DNA of 64,000 nt from CAIKMD01 sp035605975 (lineage in GTDB: Bacteria; Pseudomonadota; Alphaproteobacteria; ATCC43930; CGMCC-115725), in the NCBI GenBank assembly GCA_035605975.1, contig DATNGG010000075.1:1-64000 (forward strand). Direction: 5' to 3'. Each line of letters starts with the position of its first letter. The stretch's first letter is position 1. This document shows positions 44,174 through 51,733 of the stretch, piece after piece. The position numbers and the translations under genes are program-made. Under the pieces are notes generated by a model, which was not told the DNA's origin, searched no databases, and worked only from the letters and a program-made list of their open reading frames with translations.

Positions 44174-45406
44174 TCAGGCCGGGCTGCCCGCCGCCAGGCG
44201 CCTGATCTTGGTTTCGGACAGGACAGGATCGAGATTGAAAAACCGTTTGGCGTTCCCGCCGAGGATGTTGCGCTTGGCGGTCTCGCCGAGGAAAGGCAGA
44301 TCGTAGATCGTCGAGGGCAGGTCCATGTCCCAATGCGGATAGTCGGACGAGTACATGAGCTGCGTCTCGGCGTTGATCATCTTGAAGGTCAACTCCAAGG
44401 CTTCCTTGTTGTTGACCATCTCCATCGGCTGCGTCGAGTAATACATCTCGCGCATGTAGTCGCTCGGCCGGCGCTTTAAGAGCGGCACCTCGGAAGAGCG
44501 CATCATCCACTCATTGTCGAGGCGCTGCATCAGGAAGGGAACCCAGGCGAGGCCACTCTCGACCCAGCACACCTTCAATTTCGGAAAGCGCTCCGGCAGC
44601 CCGTTCACCAGCCAGTTGGTCATGTGCAGAATGTTGAACCAGGTGAAGCCCAGCGCGTGGACGGCGATGAATTTGTTGCACAGCGATAGGCTCTGATCGC
44701 CGCCCCAGGCATAGGCGCCGTGGAAGATCAGCGACAGCCCCGCCTCCTCCAGAAGCGCATAGGTCTTCATGAAGGCATTGTCGTAGACCGCCTTGTAATG
44801 CGGCGAGACGATGGTGAAGCCGATGACGCCCTTCCGCCCTGCGAAATCCTTCACCATCTTGTAGGTGGCTTCGGCGTCGTTGAGCGGCAGATAGAGCGTC
44901 GAGCGGATACGCGGCTCCGCGGCAAGGACCCGATCGCACAGCCAGGAATTGTAGGCGCGCGCCAGCGCCACCTCGACCTCGGGCCGGGGCGTCAAACCCA
45001 GAGTCAGCATCGGCGTCGGAAAGAGGCAGACGATGTCGACGCCCATCGCATCCATCCAGCGCTTGGTCAGCGTGATGTCGCGATGCGGCGTGGGCGGAAC
45101 GGGCTCTTTGTTGGCGCGCGGATTGCGCGTCACCCGGCCCATCAGATTCTGATAGCCGCCGCCCGAGGTCGCCGAAGTGATGCCGCCCGCGCCATAGCCC
45201 TGATAGCGAGCCTGGTCGCGCATGACCGGGTCCTCGATATAGTCGAGGATCTCGGCATAGGACATGTTCTCGTAGTGATGCCCATCGACATCGACGATGA
45301 GGAAATCCTCATAGCGCCGCTGGATGCTCTGCTGGGTCGCATGGGCAAGCAGGGTCTTGGTGTCGGTCTCGGCAACCGAGAGATCGCGAAAGCTGATCGT
45401 GTCCAT
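44174..45406 (-). CDS. Amidohydrolase array member 4
   Basis: 410 residues from the ATG at 45406. The metal motif is VDVDGHHYEN, the second His is in LSLIFHGAYAW, and the acid Asp is in MYSSDYPHWDMD. It shares the Gly-rich SATSGGGYQNLMGR loop with member 3 and a 76-base identical tract with member 2. Asn replaces Arg in ARAYNSWLCD (others have YNRWLC). It is spaced 25 bases after member 5 and 38 bases before member 3, so the four form a tight operon block. Confidence 0.86.
   Translation of the reverse strand: MDTISFRDLSVAETDTKTLLAHATQQSIQRRYEDFLIVDVDGHHYENMSYAEILDYIEDPVMRDQARYQGYGAGGITSATSGGGYQNLMGRVTRNPRANKEPVPPTPHRDITLTKRWMDAMGVDIVCLFPTPMLTLGLTPRPEVEVALARAYNSWLCDRVLAAEPRIRSTLYLPLNDAEATYKMVKDFAGRKGVIGFTIVSPHYKAVYDNAFMKTYALLEEAGLSLIFHGAYAWGGDQSLSLCNKFIAVHALGFTWFNILHMTNWLVNGLPERFPKLKVCWVESGLAWVPFLMQRLDNEWMMRSSEVPLLKRRPSDYMREMYYSTQPMEMVNNKEALELTFKMINAETQLMYSSDYPHWDMDLPSTIYDLPFLGETAKRNILGGNAKRFFNLDPVLSETKIRRLAAGSPA
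44358..44433 (-). repeat. Identical tract shared with amidohydrolase 2 (copy B)
   Basis: This is the partner of 41803-41878: 76 identical bases in members 4 and 2. The two copies are 2.55 kb apart in direct orientation, so they could also mediate deletion or duplication by recombination. Confidence 0.7.
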
Positions 45407-45431
45407 GCGGAGCGGGTCCTTGCCGGCCGGT

Positions 45432-46658
45432 CTATTCCGCGGCGCGCGCGGCGAGCCGCCGTGCCTTCGCCTCGGAGACGGTCGGATCGAGCTTGAAGAC
45501 GCGCTTGGCGTTGCCGCCGAGGATGTTGCGCTTGGCCTGCTCGGAGAGGAACGGCAGGTCGTAGATCGTCGAAGGCAGATCCATGTCCCAATGCGGATAG
45601 TCGGACGCATACATCAGCTGCGTTTCCGCATTGATCATCTTGAAGGTGAGCTCAAGCGCCTCTTTGTTGTGCACCATCTCCATCGGCTGGGTCGAATAAT
45701 ACATCTCGCGCATATAATCCGAGGGCCGGCGCTTCAAGAGCGGCACCTCGGAGGAGCGCATCATCCACTCATTGTCGAGGCGCTGCATCAGGAACGGAAT
45801 CCAGGCGAGGCCGCTCTCGATCCAAATGGTCTTGAGCTTGGGGAAGCGCTCGGGCATCCCGTTCACCAGCCAATTGGTGCAATGGAGGATGTTGAACCAG
45901 CTAAAGCCCAGCGCATGCACCGCGAGGAATCGGTTGCAGAGCGAAATGCTCTGATCCGCGCCCCAGGCGAAAGCGCCGTGGAAGACCAGCGGCAGGCCCA
46001 TCTCCTCGATCAGCGCATAGGTCTTCGCATAGGCGTTGTCATAGACCGCCTTGTAATGCGGCGAGCAAATGGTGAAGCCGATGACGCCCTTCTTGCCGCC
46101 GAAATCCTTGACCATCTTATAGGTGGCCTCGGGATCGTTGATCGGCAGATAGAGCGAGGATTTGATGCGCGGCTCCTCGGCCAGCACCGTCTCGCAGAGC
46201 CAGCGATTATAGGCGCGAGCCATCGCCACCTCGACCTCGGCGCGCGGCGTCAGGCCGAGGCTCAGCATCGGCGTCGGGAAAAGGCAAATCTGATCGATGC
46301 CGATCGCATCCATCCAGCGCTTCGTCATGGTGACGTCGCGATGCGCGCCGGCCGGATATTTCTCCTTGCCGCGACCGGCATAGCGGGTGACGCGCGGCCC
46401 GAGCGACTGGTATCCGCCATTCGCCGAGGCGATGCCGCCGCCGCCGAAGCCCTGATACTTCGCCTGATCGCGCATCACCGGGTCTTCGATGTATTCGCAC
46501 ATCTGGGCGTAGGAATAGGTCTCGTAGTGATGCCCATCGATGTCGGCGATGAAGAAGTCTTCGTAGCGGCGCTGGATCGCCTGCTGCGTTGCGTGCTCGA
46601 GCAAGGTGGTGGTGTCGAATTCCTCAACCGACAAATCGCGGAAACTGACCGTATCCAT
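45432..46658 (-). CDS. Amidohydrolase array member 5
   Basis: 408 residues from the ATG at 46658. The metal motif reads IADIDGHHYET, with Ile-Ala replacing Val-Asp at the first position but the key Asp-x-His and Glu kept. Later ligands: His in PLVFHGAFAW, His in AVHALGFSW, Glu in WIESGLAWIPF, Asp in MYASDYPHWDMD. TMLEHATQQAIQRR-type N-terminus and KYQGFGGGGIASANG loop set it apart. It is the amidohydrolase closest to the helical protein and Rieske genes (17 bases away). Confidence 0.86.
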   Translation of the reverse strand: MDTVSFRDLSVEEFDTTTLLEHATQQAIQRRYEDFFIADIDGHHYETYSYAQMCEYIEDPVMRDQAKYQGFGGGGIASANGGYQSLGPRVTRYAGRGKEKYPAGAHRDVTMTKRWMDAIGIDQICLFPTPMLSLGLTPRAEVEVAMARAYNRWLCETVLAEEPRIKSSLYLPINDPEATYKMVKDFGGKKGVIGFTICSPHYKAVYDNAYAKTYALIEEMGLPLVFHGAFAWGADQSISLCNRFLAVHALGFSWFNILHCTNWLVNGMPERFPKLKTIWIESGLAWIPFLMQRLDNEWMMRSSEVPLLKRRPSDYMREMYYSTQPMEMVHNKEALELTFKMINAETQLMYASDYPHWDMDLPSTIYDLPFLSEQAKRNILGGNAKRVFKLDPTVSEAKARRLAARAAE

Positions 46659-46674
46659 CGCTTGATCCTCCGGA

Positions 46675-47022
46675 TCAGCTGCCCGCGCCGCTCTCGGCGT
46701 CCTCGGGCAGACGTTTGCCGACGGTCGACCAGGACTGCCACAGCGCGAGGTCGAAGAGCGGCACATTGACGCCTTCGAGCATTGCCGTGGCGCTGATCAT
46801 CACGTCGGTCGGGGTAATTCCGCTGTTGCGCGCGAAGGGCCGCGGCGGATTGCCGATTTGAGCCTTCGCGGCGTAGAGCCGCACCACGCTCGCAAAGAGC
46901 TGTCCCAGCGACTCATTCGCGACATCGTCCAGCCGATCCGCCTCGATCGTCTCGGCGAAGGACGCGGCGATATCGCTCGCCAGCTCCGTCAGCCTCGCCT
47001 TGCGATCGTCAGACGTCGACAT
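46675..47022 (-). CDS. Small helical protein between Rieske and amidohydrolases
   Basis: 115 residues from the ATG at 47022; longer frames start inside the Rieske gene. Its start overlaps the Rieske stop by 14 bases, so translation is coupled. Predicted mostly helical: DDRKARLTELASDIAASFAETIEADRLDD, then ANESLGQLFASVVRLYAAKAQ, then a Pro-rich turn GNPPRPFARNSGITPTDVMISATAML and EGVNVPLFDLALWQSWS. No signal peptide, Cys cluster or known motif. I do not recognise the family. Position suggests an assembly or accessory subunit for the Rieske protein or for the amidohydrolases. Confidence 0.65.
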   Translation of the reverse strand: MSTSDDRKARLTELASDIAASFAETIEADRLDDVANESLGQLFASVVRLYAAKAQIGNPPRPFARNSGITPTDVMISATAMLEGVNVPLFDLALWQSWSTVGKRLPEDAESGAGS

Positions 47023-47374
47023 AAACCGCGCCATCCTTGGCGACGACATTGAATTTCTGCAGCCGGATGCGCTTGTCGCAGACATTCACGCCGGTCTCGA
47101 GATGGAATTCATAGGCGTGCCAGGGGCAGACGATGTGCATGTCGTTCTTGTCGTAATCCTGGTGCAGGAAGGTCCGGTCCGGCGCGATCACGTCGAGCAC
47201 GGCGGGCATGCGAATGCCCTCGCAGACCGGGCCGCCCTGATGGGGACAGAGATTGCGGTAGGCATAATATTTGCCGCCATGGCGGATGACGCCGACCTCG
47301 ACCGTGCCGGCCTGTACAACCCGCACCCCGCCCTCGGCGATCTCCCCATCCTTGCAAACCAAGACTTCTGCCAT
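47009..47374 (-). CDS. Rieske 2Fe-2S ferredoxin-type protein
   Basis: 121 residues. Both halves of the Rieske site are intact: CPHQGG (with the Cys-x-His) and CPWHAYEFH (Cys-x-x-His). The size and the lack of a membrane helix or Mo/FAD domain place it with soluble Rieske ferredoxins that carry electrons to dioxygenases or hydroxylases. No dioxygenase alpha subunit and no ferredoxin reductase lie nearby, which is unusual. It leads the message containing the helical protein and amidohydrolases 5 to 2. Confidence 0.9.
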   Translation of the reverse strand: MAEVLVCKDGEIAEGGVRVVQAGTVEVGVIRHGGKYYAYRNLCPHQGGPVCEGIRMPAVLDVIAPDRTFLHQDYDKNDMHIVCPWHAYEFHLETGVNVCDKRIRLQKFNVVAKDGAVYVDV

Positions 47375-47565
47375 TGTGCGCGCTCCCGTCCCTTTCGCGT
47401 GTTACGGATTGATCGGATCATAACTTTTCGCCTGCGGCTTGCCCATAGGGATGGCAGGGGATTTTTGGCCGCTTCCTGCATTGGCCCTATGCCGGCGACG
47501 CAGCCCGGCACCGCCCGATGCCGGCACCCGTCTTGGTGGTAGCGGGTTTCTGCGGTCCGCGCCGC

Positions 47566-48615
47566 TCAGTCGGTCATCACATAGGTGTTGAAGACATGCC
47601 GCCCCGTCCGGGACGGAAAGCCGCCGCGCACTGCCCCCGGACGCTGGTCCTGATAGATCGTGCCCATCAGCGGGCTCAAGGGCCGGCTGTTCGGCACGGC
47701 GAGCCACATGCGCAGCAAGTGCCGGCAGCGCTCGGGCTCGGGCCAATCCTCGAAAGCGGTGCGGGCATGAAAGCAGGTGTGATTGTTAACAAGCTGGAGA
47801 TCGCCCGGCTCGAACATCATCGAGAAATTGAACTCCTCGCTATTGGCGAGCGTGTCGATCATCGCTCGCGCCTCGATTTGCGCCGGGGTGAAGCGCGGCA
47901 CATCGGGAAAGGCCTGGGCGTTCTTGATTTGGCCGTCGATATAGCGGCACGAGAAAGACCCGTCGCGCTCGCTGAAGATCGGCTGCGCGTAATAGGGTTT
48001 CTCGCCCGGCGGCTCCTGCTTGTTCCAGCTCCAGAAGAAGGGCTGGTAGAGCACATCGAGCAGATCGGGCCGCTGGCGCGCGATCTCGTTCCGCACCGCG
48101 ACCGAGCTCGCGAGCTTGCTGAGGCCGCCGCTCTTGGCCGTATGCAGCACGAAGAGGCCGGTCACGTCGCAGCTATCGGTGTGAAAATTGAGCCGCTGGT
48201 TCGATTGATAGCCGCGCCCGCCGGCGCTTTCGGTGATAACGCCGAAATTCTTCACATCCCCTAAGAGATCACCGACGCGGCTTTGCGAGCGGGCCGTACC
48301 GAGATGCTTGCCCATGCCCCAATAGATGAGGCGCAGCTCGTCCTTGCCGTGGCGCTCATTGGGAAAGCCGCGGAACAGCTGGAGGCCGCTTCCATTTTCG
48401 AGCCGCTCGCGCGCCATCGCGAACAGAGATGAGACCTGCGGCAGTGGGAAATCCTCGCGCTCCAGGGTCTCGAGCGTCTTGCCGCGCTCGCACGCCGTGG
48501 CGAAAGCCGCTTCGATCTCGGCGATTTCGCCGGCCGTCCAGTGATGGATCCAATCGCTCGATGCCACGAGCGCGGGACCGCGCCAATCCGAAGGACCGGT
48601 GATGAGTTTCGCCAT
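47566..48615 (-). CDS. TauD/TfdA-family 2-oxoglutarate dioxygenase
   Basis: 349 residues from the ATG at 48615 (GGGAGG just upstream). The iron-binding facial triad is visible: His-x-Asp in NFHTDSCDVTGL and the distal His in LVNNHTCFHARTAF, followed by Arg in RHLLRMWL for 2-oxoglutarate. TauD-like enzymes hydroxylate sulfonates, aryloxyacids or similar acids next to a heteroatom. It sits upstream of the Rieske operon, with 191 bases between them that show no gene, and divergent from the four binding-protein genes. Confidence 0.87.
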   Translation of the reverse strand: MAKLITGPSDWRGPALVASSDWIHHWTAGEIAEIEAAFATACERGKTLETLEREDFPLPQVSSLFAMARERLENGSGLQLFRGFPNERHGKDELRLIYWGMGKHLGTARSQSRVGDLLGDVKNFGVITESAGGRGYQSNQRLNFHTDSCDVTGLFVLHTAKSGGLSKLASSVAVRNEIARQRPDLLDVLYQPFFWSWNKQEPPGEKPYYAQPIFSERDGSFSCRYIDGQIKNAQAFPDVPRFTPAQIEARAMIDTLANSEEFNFSMMFEPGDLQLVNNHTCFHARTAFEDWPEPERCRHLLRMWLAVPNSRPLSPLMGTIYQDQRPGAVRGGFPSRTGRHVFNTYVMTD

Positions 48616-48792
48616 GCGGTTCCTCCCGCGGGAATTCGCGCAACGTTCGCCGAGGCTACGCCGCGGCGATGGGCGAGTCCATGTCGGTGCGACGGGTGCC
48701 TTGGCGAAGAGCCCCGGAGAGCGCAATGCATCGACTCGCGGCGGGCTTTGCCATATTCTGTGCCGCCTTACGGGGAGGATACGGGGAGGAAA
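48616..48792. promoter_or_regulatory. Divergent control region between TauD-like and binding-protein genes
   Basis: This 177-base gap must carry the promoters for the TauD-like gene (leftward) and the four-gene binding-protein series (rightward). Near the right end GGGGAGGA is repeated twice in 15 bases before the ATG at 48793, giving two possible ribosome-binding sites. No clear -35/-10 pair or operator palindrome was identified, and no regulator gene is in the window. Confidence 0.35.
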
Positions 48793-49764
48793 ATGAAGCC
48801 ATCAGCTCGTCTGTTTTTGATCGGCGCCGCCATGCTCGGCGTCGCGATGACCGGCGCCGACAGGGCGCAAGCGCTCGACAAGGTCCATGCCGGCAAGGCG
48901 GTCGCCGTCGCCTGGTCGTTCATTCCGCTCGATGTCGGCGTGGCCGAGGGGATCTACGCCAAATACGGGCTCGATGTCGACATCACCGCGTTCGGCGGCG
49001 ACGCGAAGCTGCAGCAGGGCCTCGCCTCGGGCAGCACCGATTTCGGCCTCGGCAGCGGACCGGGCATGGCTTTCGTCGCCAAGGGCGCGCCGGTCATCGC
49101 GGTGGCGGCCTTCGCCACCGAGCCGCGCAATCTCTCGGTCATCGTCGGCGCGGATTCACCGATCCACAAGGTCGCCGATCTCAAAGGCAAGCTCATCGGC
49201 GTGACGACGGCGGGCTCGCTCACCGATTGGCTGGTCCACCGCTTGTCCGCCACGGAGGGCTGGGGCAAGGACGGCGTGCGCACCGCCGCGCTCGGACCGT
49301 TCGATACGCAGCTTGCGGCAATGAAGACGCATCAGATCGACGGCATGATGGTCGCGACCGAGGCAGGCTTTCTCCTCGAGGAGAAGCATGAGGGGCGCAT
49401 CATTGTCGGCATGGAGAAATACGCGCCGAAATTCCACACCCACGTGGTATTCGCGCGCCGGGAGCTGGTCGAGAAGAACCCCGATCTCGTCAACCGCTTC
49501 CTCAAGGGCTTCTTCGCCTCGATCGCTTTCATGAAAGCGAATAAGGAGAAGACCTCCGAAATCGCGGTCAAGGAGCTGCACGAGACGCCGACGGTCGCGC
49601 GCCGCACCTGGGACTACGAAATCACGATGCTCGAGACCGACGGGCATTTCGACCCGGCGGCCGTCGAGGTGCTGAAAGAATCCTGGCTCGAGCTCGGCAT
49701 GCTCGACAAGAAGCCGACCGACGACCAGCTCTTCACCACCAAATTCCTGCCGGTGAAGCCATAG
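48793..49764 (+). CDS. Tandem solute-binding protein 1 (NMT1/SsuA-like)
   Basis: 323 residues with a signal peptide (LFLIGAAMLGVAMTGADRAQA). The type 2 periplasmic fold is seen in AWSFIPLDVGVAEGIYAKYGLDVDITAFGG and GKLIGVTTAGSLTDWLVHRL. It is the first of four paralogues. Its stop TAG is directly followed by the ATG of the second with no gap. It would bind an organic acid or sulfonate outside the membrane. No permease or ATPase gene follows. It retains a unique WSFIPLD segment where members 2 and 3 read WIYTILD or WVYTILD. Confidence 0.88.
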   Translation: MKPSARLFLIGAAMLGVAMTGADRAQALDKVHAGKAVAVAWSFIPLDVGVAEGIYAKYGLDVDITAFGGDAKLQQGLASGSTDFGLGSGPGMAFVAKGAPVIAVAAFATEPRNLSVIVGADSPIHKVADLKGKLIGVTTAGSLTDWLVHRLSATEGWGKDGVRTAALGPFDTQLAAMKTHQIDGMMVATEAGFLLEEKHEGRIIVGMEKYAPKFHTHVVFARRELVEKNPDLVNRFLKGFFASIAFMKANKEKTSEIAVKELHETPTVARRTWDYEITMLETDGHFDPAAVEVLKESWLELGMLDKKPTDDQLFTTKFLPVKP

Positions 49765-50742
49765 ATGATAAAGCAGATTGGTAAAGCGCTGGCCGCGGCG
49801 ATCGCCGCGGCCGCGATGCTGCTCGGCGCGGGGACGGGGCGCGCGCATGCCGCCGACAAGCTCCATGTCGGCAAGGCGATCAACGTGCTGTGGATCTACA
49901 CGATCCTCGATATCGGCGTCGATCAGGGCATCTTCAACAAATACGGTCTCGATATCGAGATTTCGGTGCTGCCGGGCGATGCGAAGTTCCAGCAGGCGCT
50001 GATCTCGAAAAGCATCGATATCGGGCTCGCCAGCGGCGCCGCGATGGCGCTCTCGGTCAAGGGCTCGCCGGCGATTGCGGTCGCCGCGTTCTCCGGGGCG
50101 CCGCGGAATTTTTCGGTCATCGTCGCTGCCGATTCCGACATCAAGGAGGTGAAGGACCTGAAGGGCCGGCTGCTGGCGAGCGCAACCGCGGGCTCGCTGC
50201 CGCAATGGCTGATGAAGCGCCTCGCGATGAAGGAGGGCTGGGGCGTCAACGGAATCCGCATGACCGCGACCGGCGGCTTCGAGGCGAGCATGGCGGCGAC
50301 GCTGACCCATGCGGTCGACGGTTTCATGGGCGCGACCGAAGCGGGCTTGAAGCTCGAGAAGGAAAAGCGCGCGCGGATCGTCACCAACATGGAAAAATAC
50401 GCGCCGCGCTTCATCACGCAGGTCGTCTCGACGCGCAGGGATTTCGTCGCGGAGCACCCCGATCTGGTCGAGCGCTTCCTCAAAGGCCTTTTCGCGACCG
50501 TCGCCTTCGTCAAGACACACAAGGAGAAGACGACCGAAATCGCCACCCGCGTCCTGCATCAGGACAAGGACGTGATGGAGAAGACCTACGATCTCGAATT
50601 GCCGATGCTGTCGAGCGACGGCACCTTCGATGCGCCGTCGATCGAGGTGTTGAAGGAGTCTTATGTCGAGATGGGCATTCTCGACAAGAAGCCGGATGAC
50701 GCGCAGCTCTTCACCACAAAATTCCTGCCGGTGAAGCCGTAG
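49765..50742 (+). CDS. Tandem solute-binding protein 2
   Basis: 325 residues with a signal peptide rich in Ala (LAAAIAAAAMLLGAGTGRAHA). Core segments: HVGKAINVLWIYTILDIGVDQGIFNKYGLDIEISVLPG and GRLLASATAGSLPQWLMKRLAM. It is very close to member 3 in length (both 978 bases) and sequence, and lies stop-to-start between members 1 and 3. Translation of each later gene may depend on termination of the one before, since no strong Shine-Dalgarno precedes this ATG. Confidence 0.88.
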   Translation: MIKQIGKALAAAIAAAAMLLGAGTGRAHAADKLHVGKAINVLWIYTILDIGVDQGIFNKYGLDIEISVLPGDAKFQQALISKSIDIGLASGAAMALSVKGSPAIAVAAFSGAPRNFSVIVAADSDIKEVKDLKGRLLASATAGSLPQWLMKRLAMKEGWGVNGIRMTATGGFEASMAATLTHAVDGFMGATEAGLKLEKEKRARIVTNMEKYAPRFITQVVSTRRDFVAEHPDLVERFLKGLFATVAFVKTHKEKTTEIATRVLHQDKDVMEKTYDLELPMLSSDGTFDAPSIEVLKESYVEMGILDKKPDDAQLFTTKFLPVKP

Positions 50743-51720
50743 ATGATGAAGCGGGTTGGCAAGGCATTTGCCGCGGCGACCGCCGCGGCGGCGATGCTTC
50801 TCGGCGCGGGCAGCGCGCCCGCGCGCGCCGCCGACACGCTTCATGTCGGCAAGGCGATCAGCGTGCTGTGGGTCTATACGATCCTCGATATCGGCGTCGA
50901 GAAAGGCATCTTCGCCAAATACGATCTCGACGTTCAGATCACGGTCCTACCCGGCGAAGCGAAATTTCAGCAGGCCTTGGTCGCAAAAAGTATCGATATC
51001 GGCCTCGGCAGCAGCACCTCGATGCCGGTTTCGCTGCGCGGCTCGCCGGCGATCGCGGTCGCCGCCTATGCCGGCGCGCCGCGCAATTTCTCGGTCAATG
51101 TCATCGCCGATTCCGACATCAAGACGGTGAAGGACCTGAAAGGGCGCCTGCTGGCGACGGCAACCGCGGGATCCCTGCCGGAATGGCTGATCAAGCGGCT
51201 GTCGATCGTCGAGGGCTGGGGCGTCCACGGCATTCGCACCACCGCGACCGGCGGCTTCCAGGCGACCTTCGCCGCGACCGTCACCCACGCCGTCGACGGC
51301 TTCATGGGCGCGACCGAGGTCGGCTTGCAGCTTGAAGAGCAAAAGCGCGGCCGGATCATCACCAACATGGAGCACTACGCGCCGCGCTTCATCACCCAGA
51401 TCGTCTCGACGCGCAGCGATTTCATCGCCGAGCATCCGGAGCTTGTGGACCGCTTCCTCAAAGGCCTCTTCGCGACCGTCGCTTATGTGAAGCACAATAA
51501 AGCGCCGTCGGACGAGGTCGCGGCGCGGGTCCTGCACCAAAGCCCCACGGTCATCGACCGCACCTACGACACCGAGATCTCGATGCTGTCGGATGACGGC
51601 ACCTTCGATCCCGAGGCGATGAAAGCCTTGAAAGCCTCCTTCGTCGATATGGGCATCCTCGCCGCCGCGCCGCCGGACGACAAGATTCTGACCACCCGTT
51701 TCCTCCCCGTGAAGCCTTGA
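50743..51720 (+). CDS. Tandem solute-binding protein 3
   Basis: 325 residues, signal peptide around FAAATAAAAMLLGAGSAPARA. Core segments: HVGKAISVLWVYTILDIGVEKGIFAKYDLDVQITVLPG and GRLLATATAGSLPEWLIKRLSI. Its exact length match with member 2, and the near-identical 3' ends and stop-start junctions, indicate recent tandem duplication. Charge differences around the ligand pocket (for example Lys versus Arg and Glu versus Gln) hint at altered specificity. Confidence 0.88.
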   Translation: MMKRVGKAFAAATAAAAMLLGAGSAPARAADTLHVGKAISVLWVYTILDIGVEKGIFAKYDLDVQITVLPGEAKFQQALVAKSIDIGLGSSTSMPVSLRGSPAIAVAAYAGAPRNFSVNVIADSDIKTVKDLKGRLLATATAGSLPEWLIKRLSIVEGWGVHGIRTTATGGFQATFAATVTHAVDGFMGATEVGLQLEEQKRGRIITNMEHYAPRFITQIVSTRSDFIAEHPELVDRFLKGLFATVAYVKHNKAPSDEVAARVLHQSPTVIDRTYDTEISMLSDDGTFDPEAMKALKASFVDMGILAAAPPDDKILTTRFLPVKP

Positions 51721-51733
51721 AGGACCACGCACC

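Noticed and set aside
42000..46600. Repeated similar blocks every 1.25 kb that could be taken for a repeat array
   Set aside because: They are coding segments of paralogous amidohydrolases, not short repeats with spacers, so this is not a CRISPR or satellite array.
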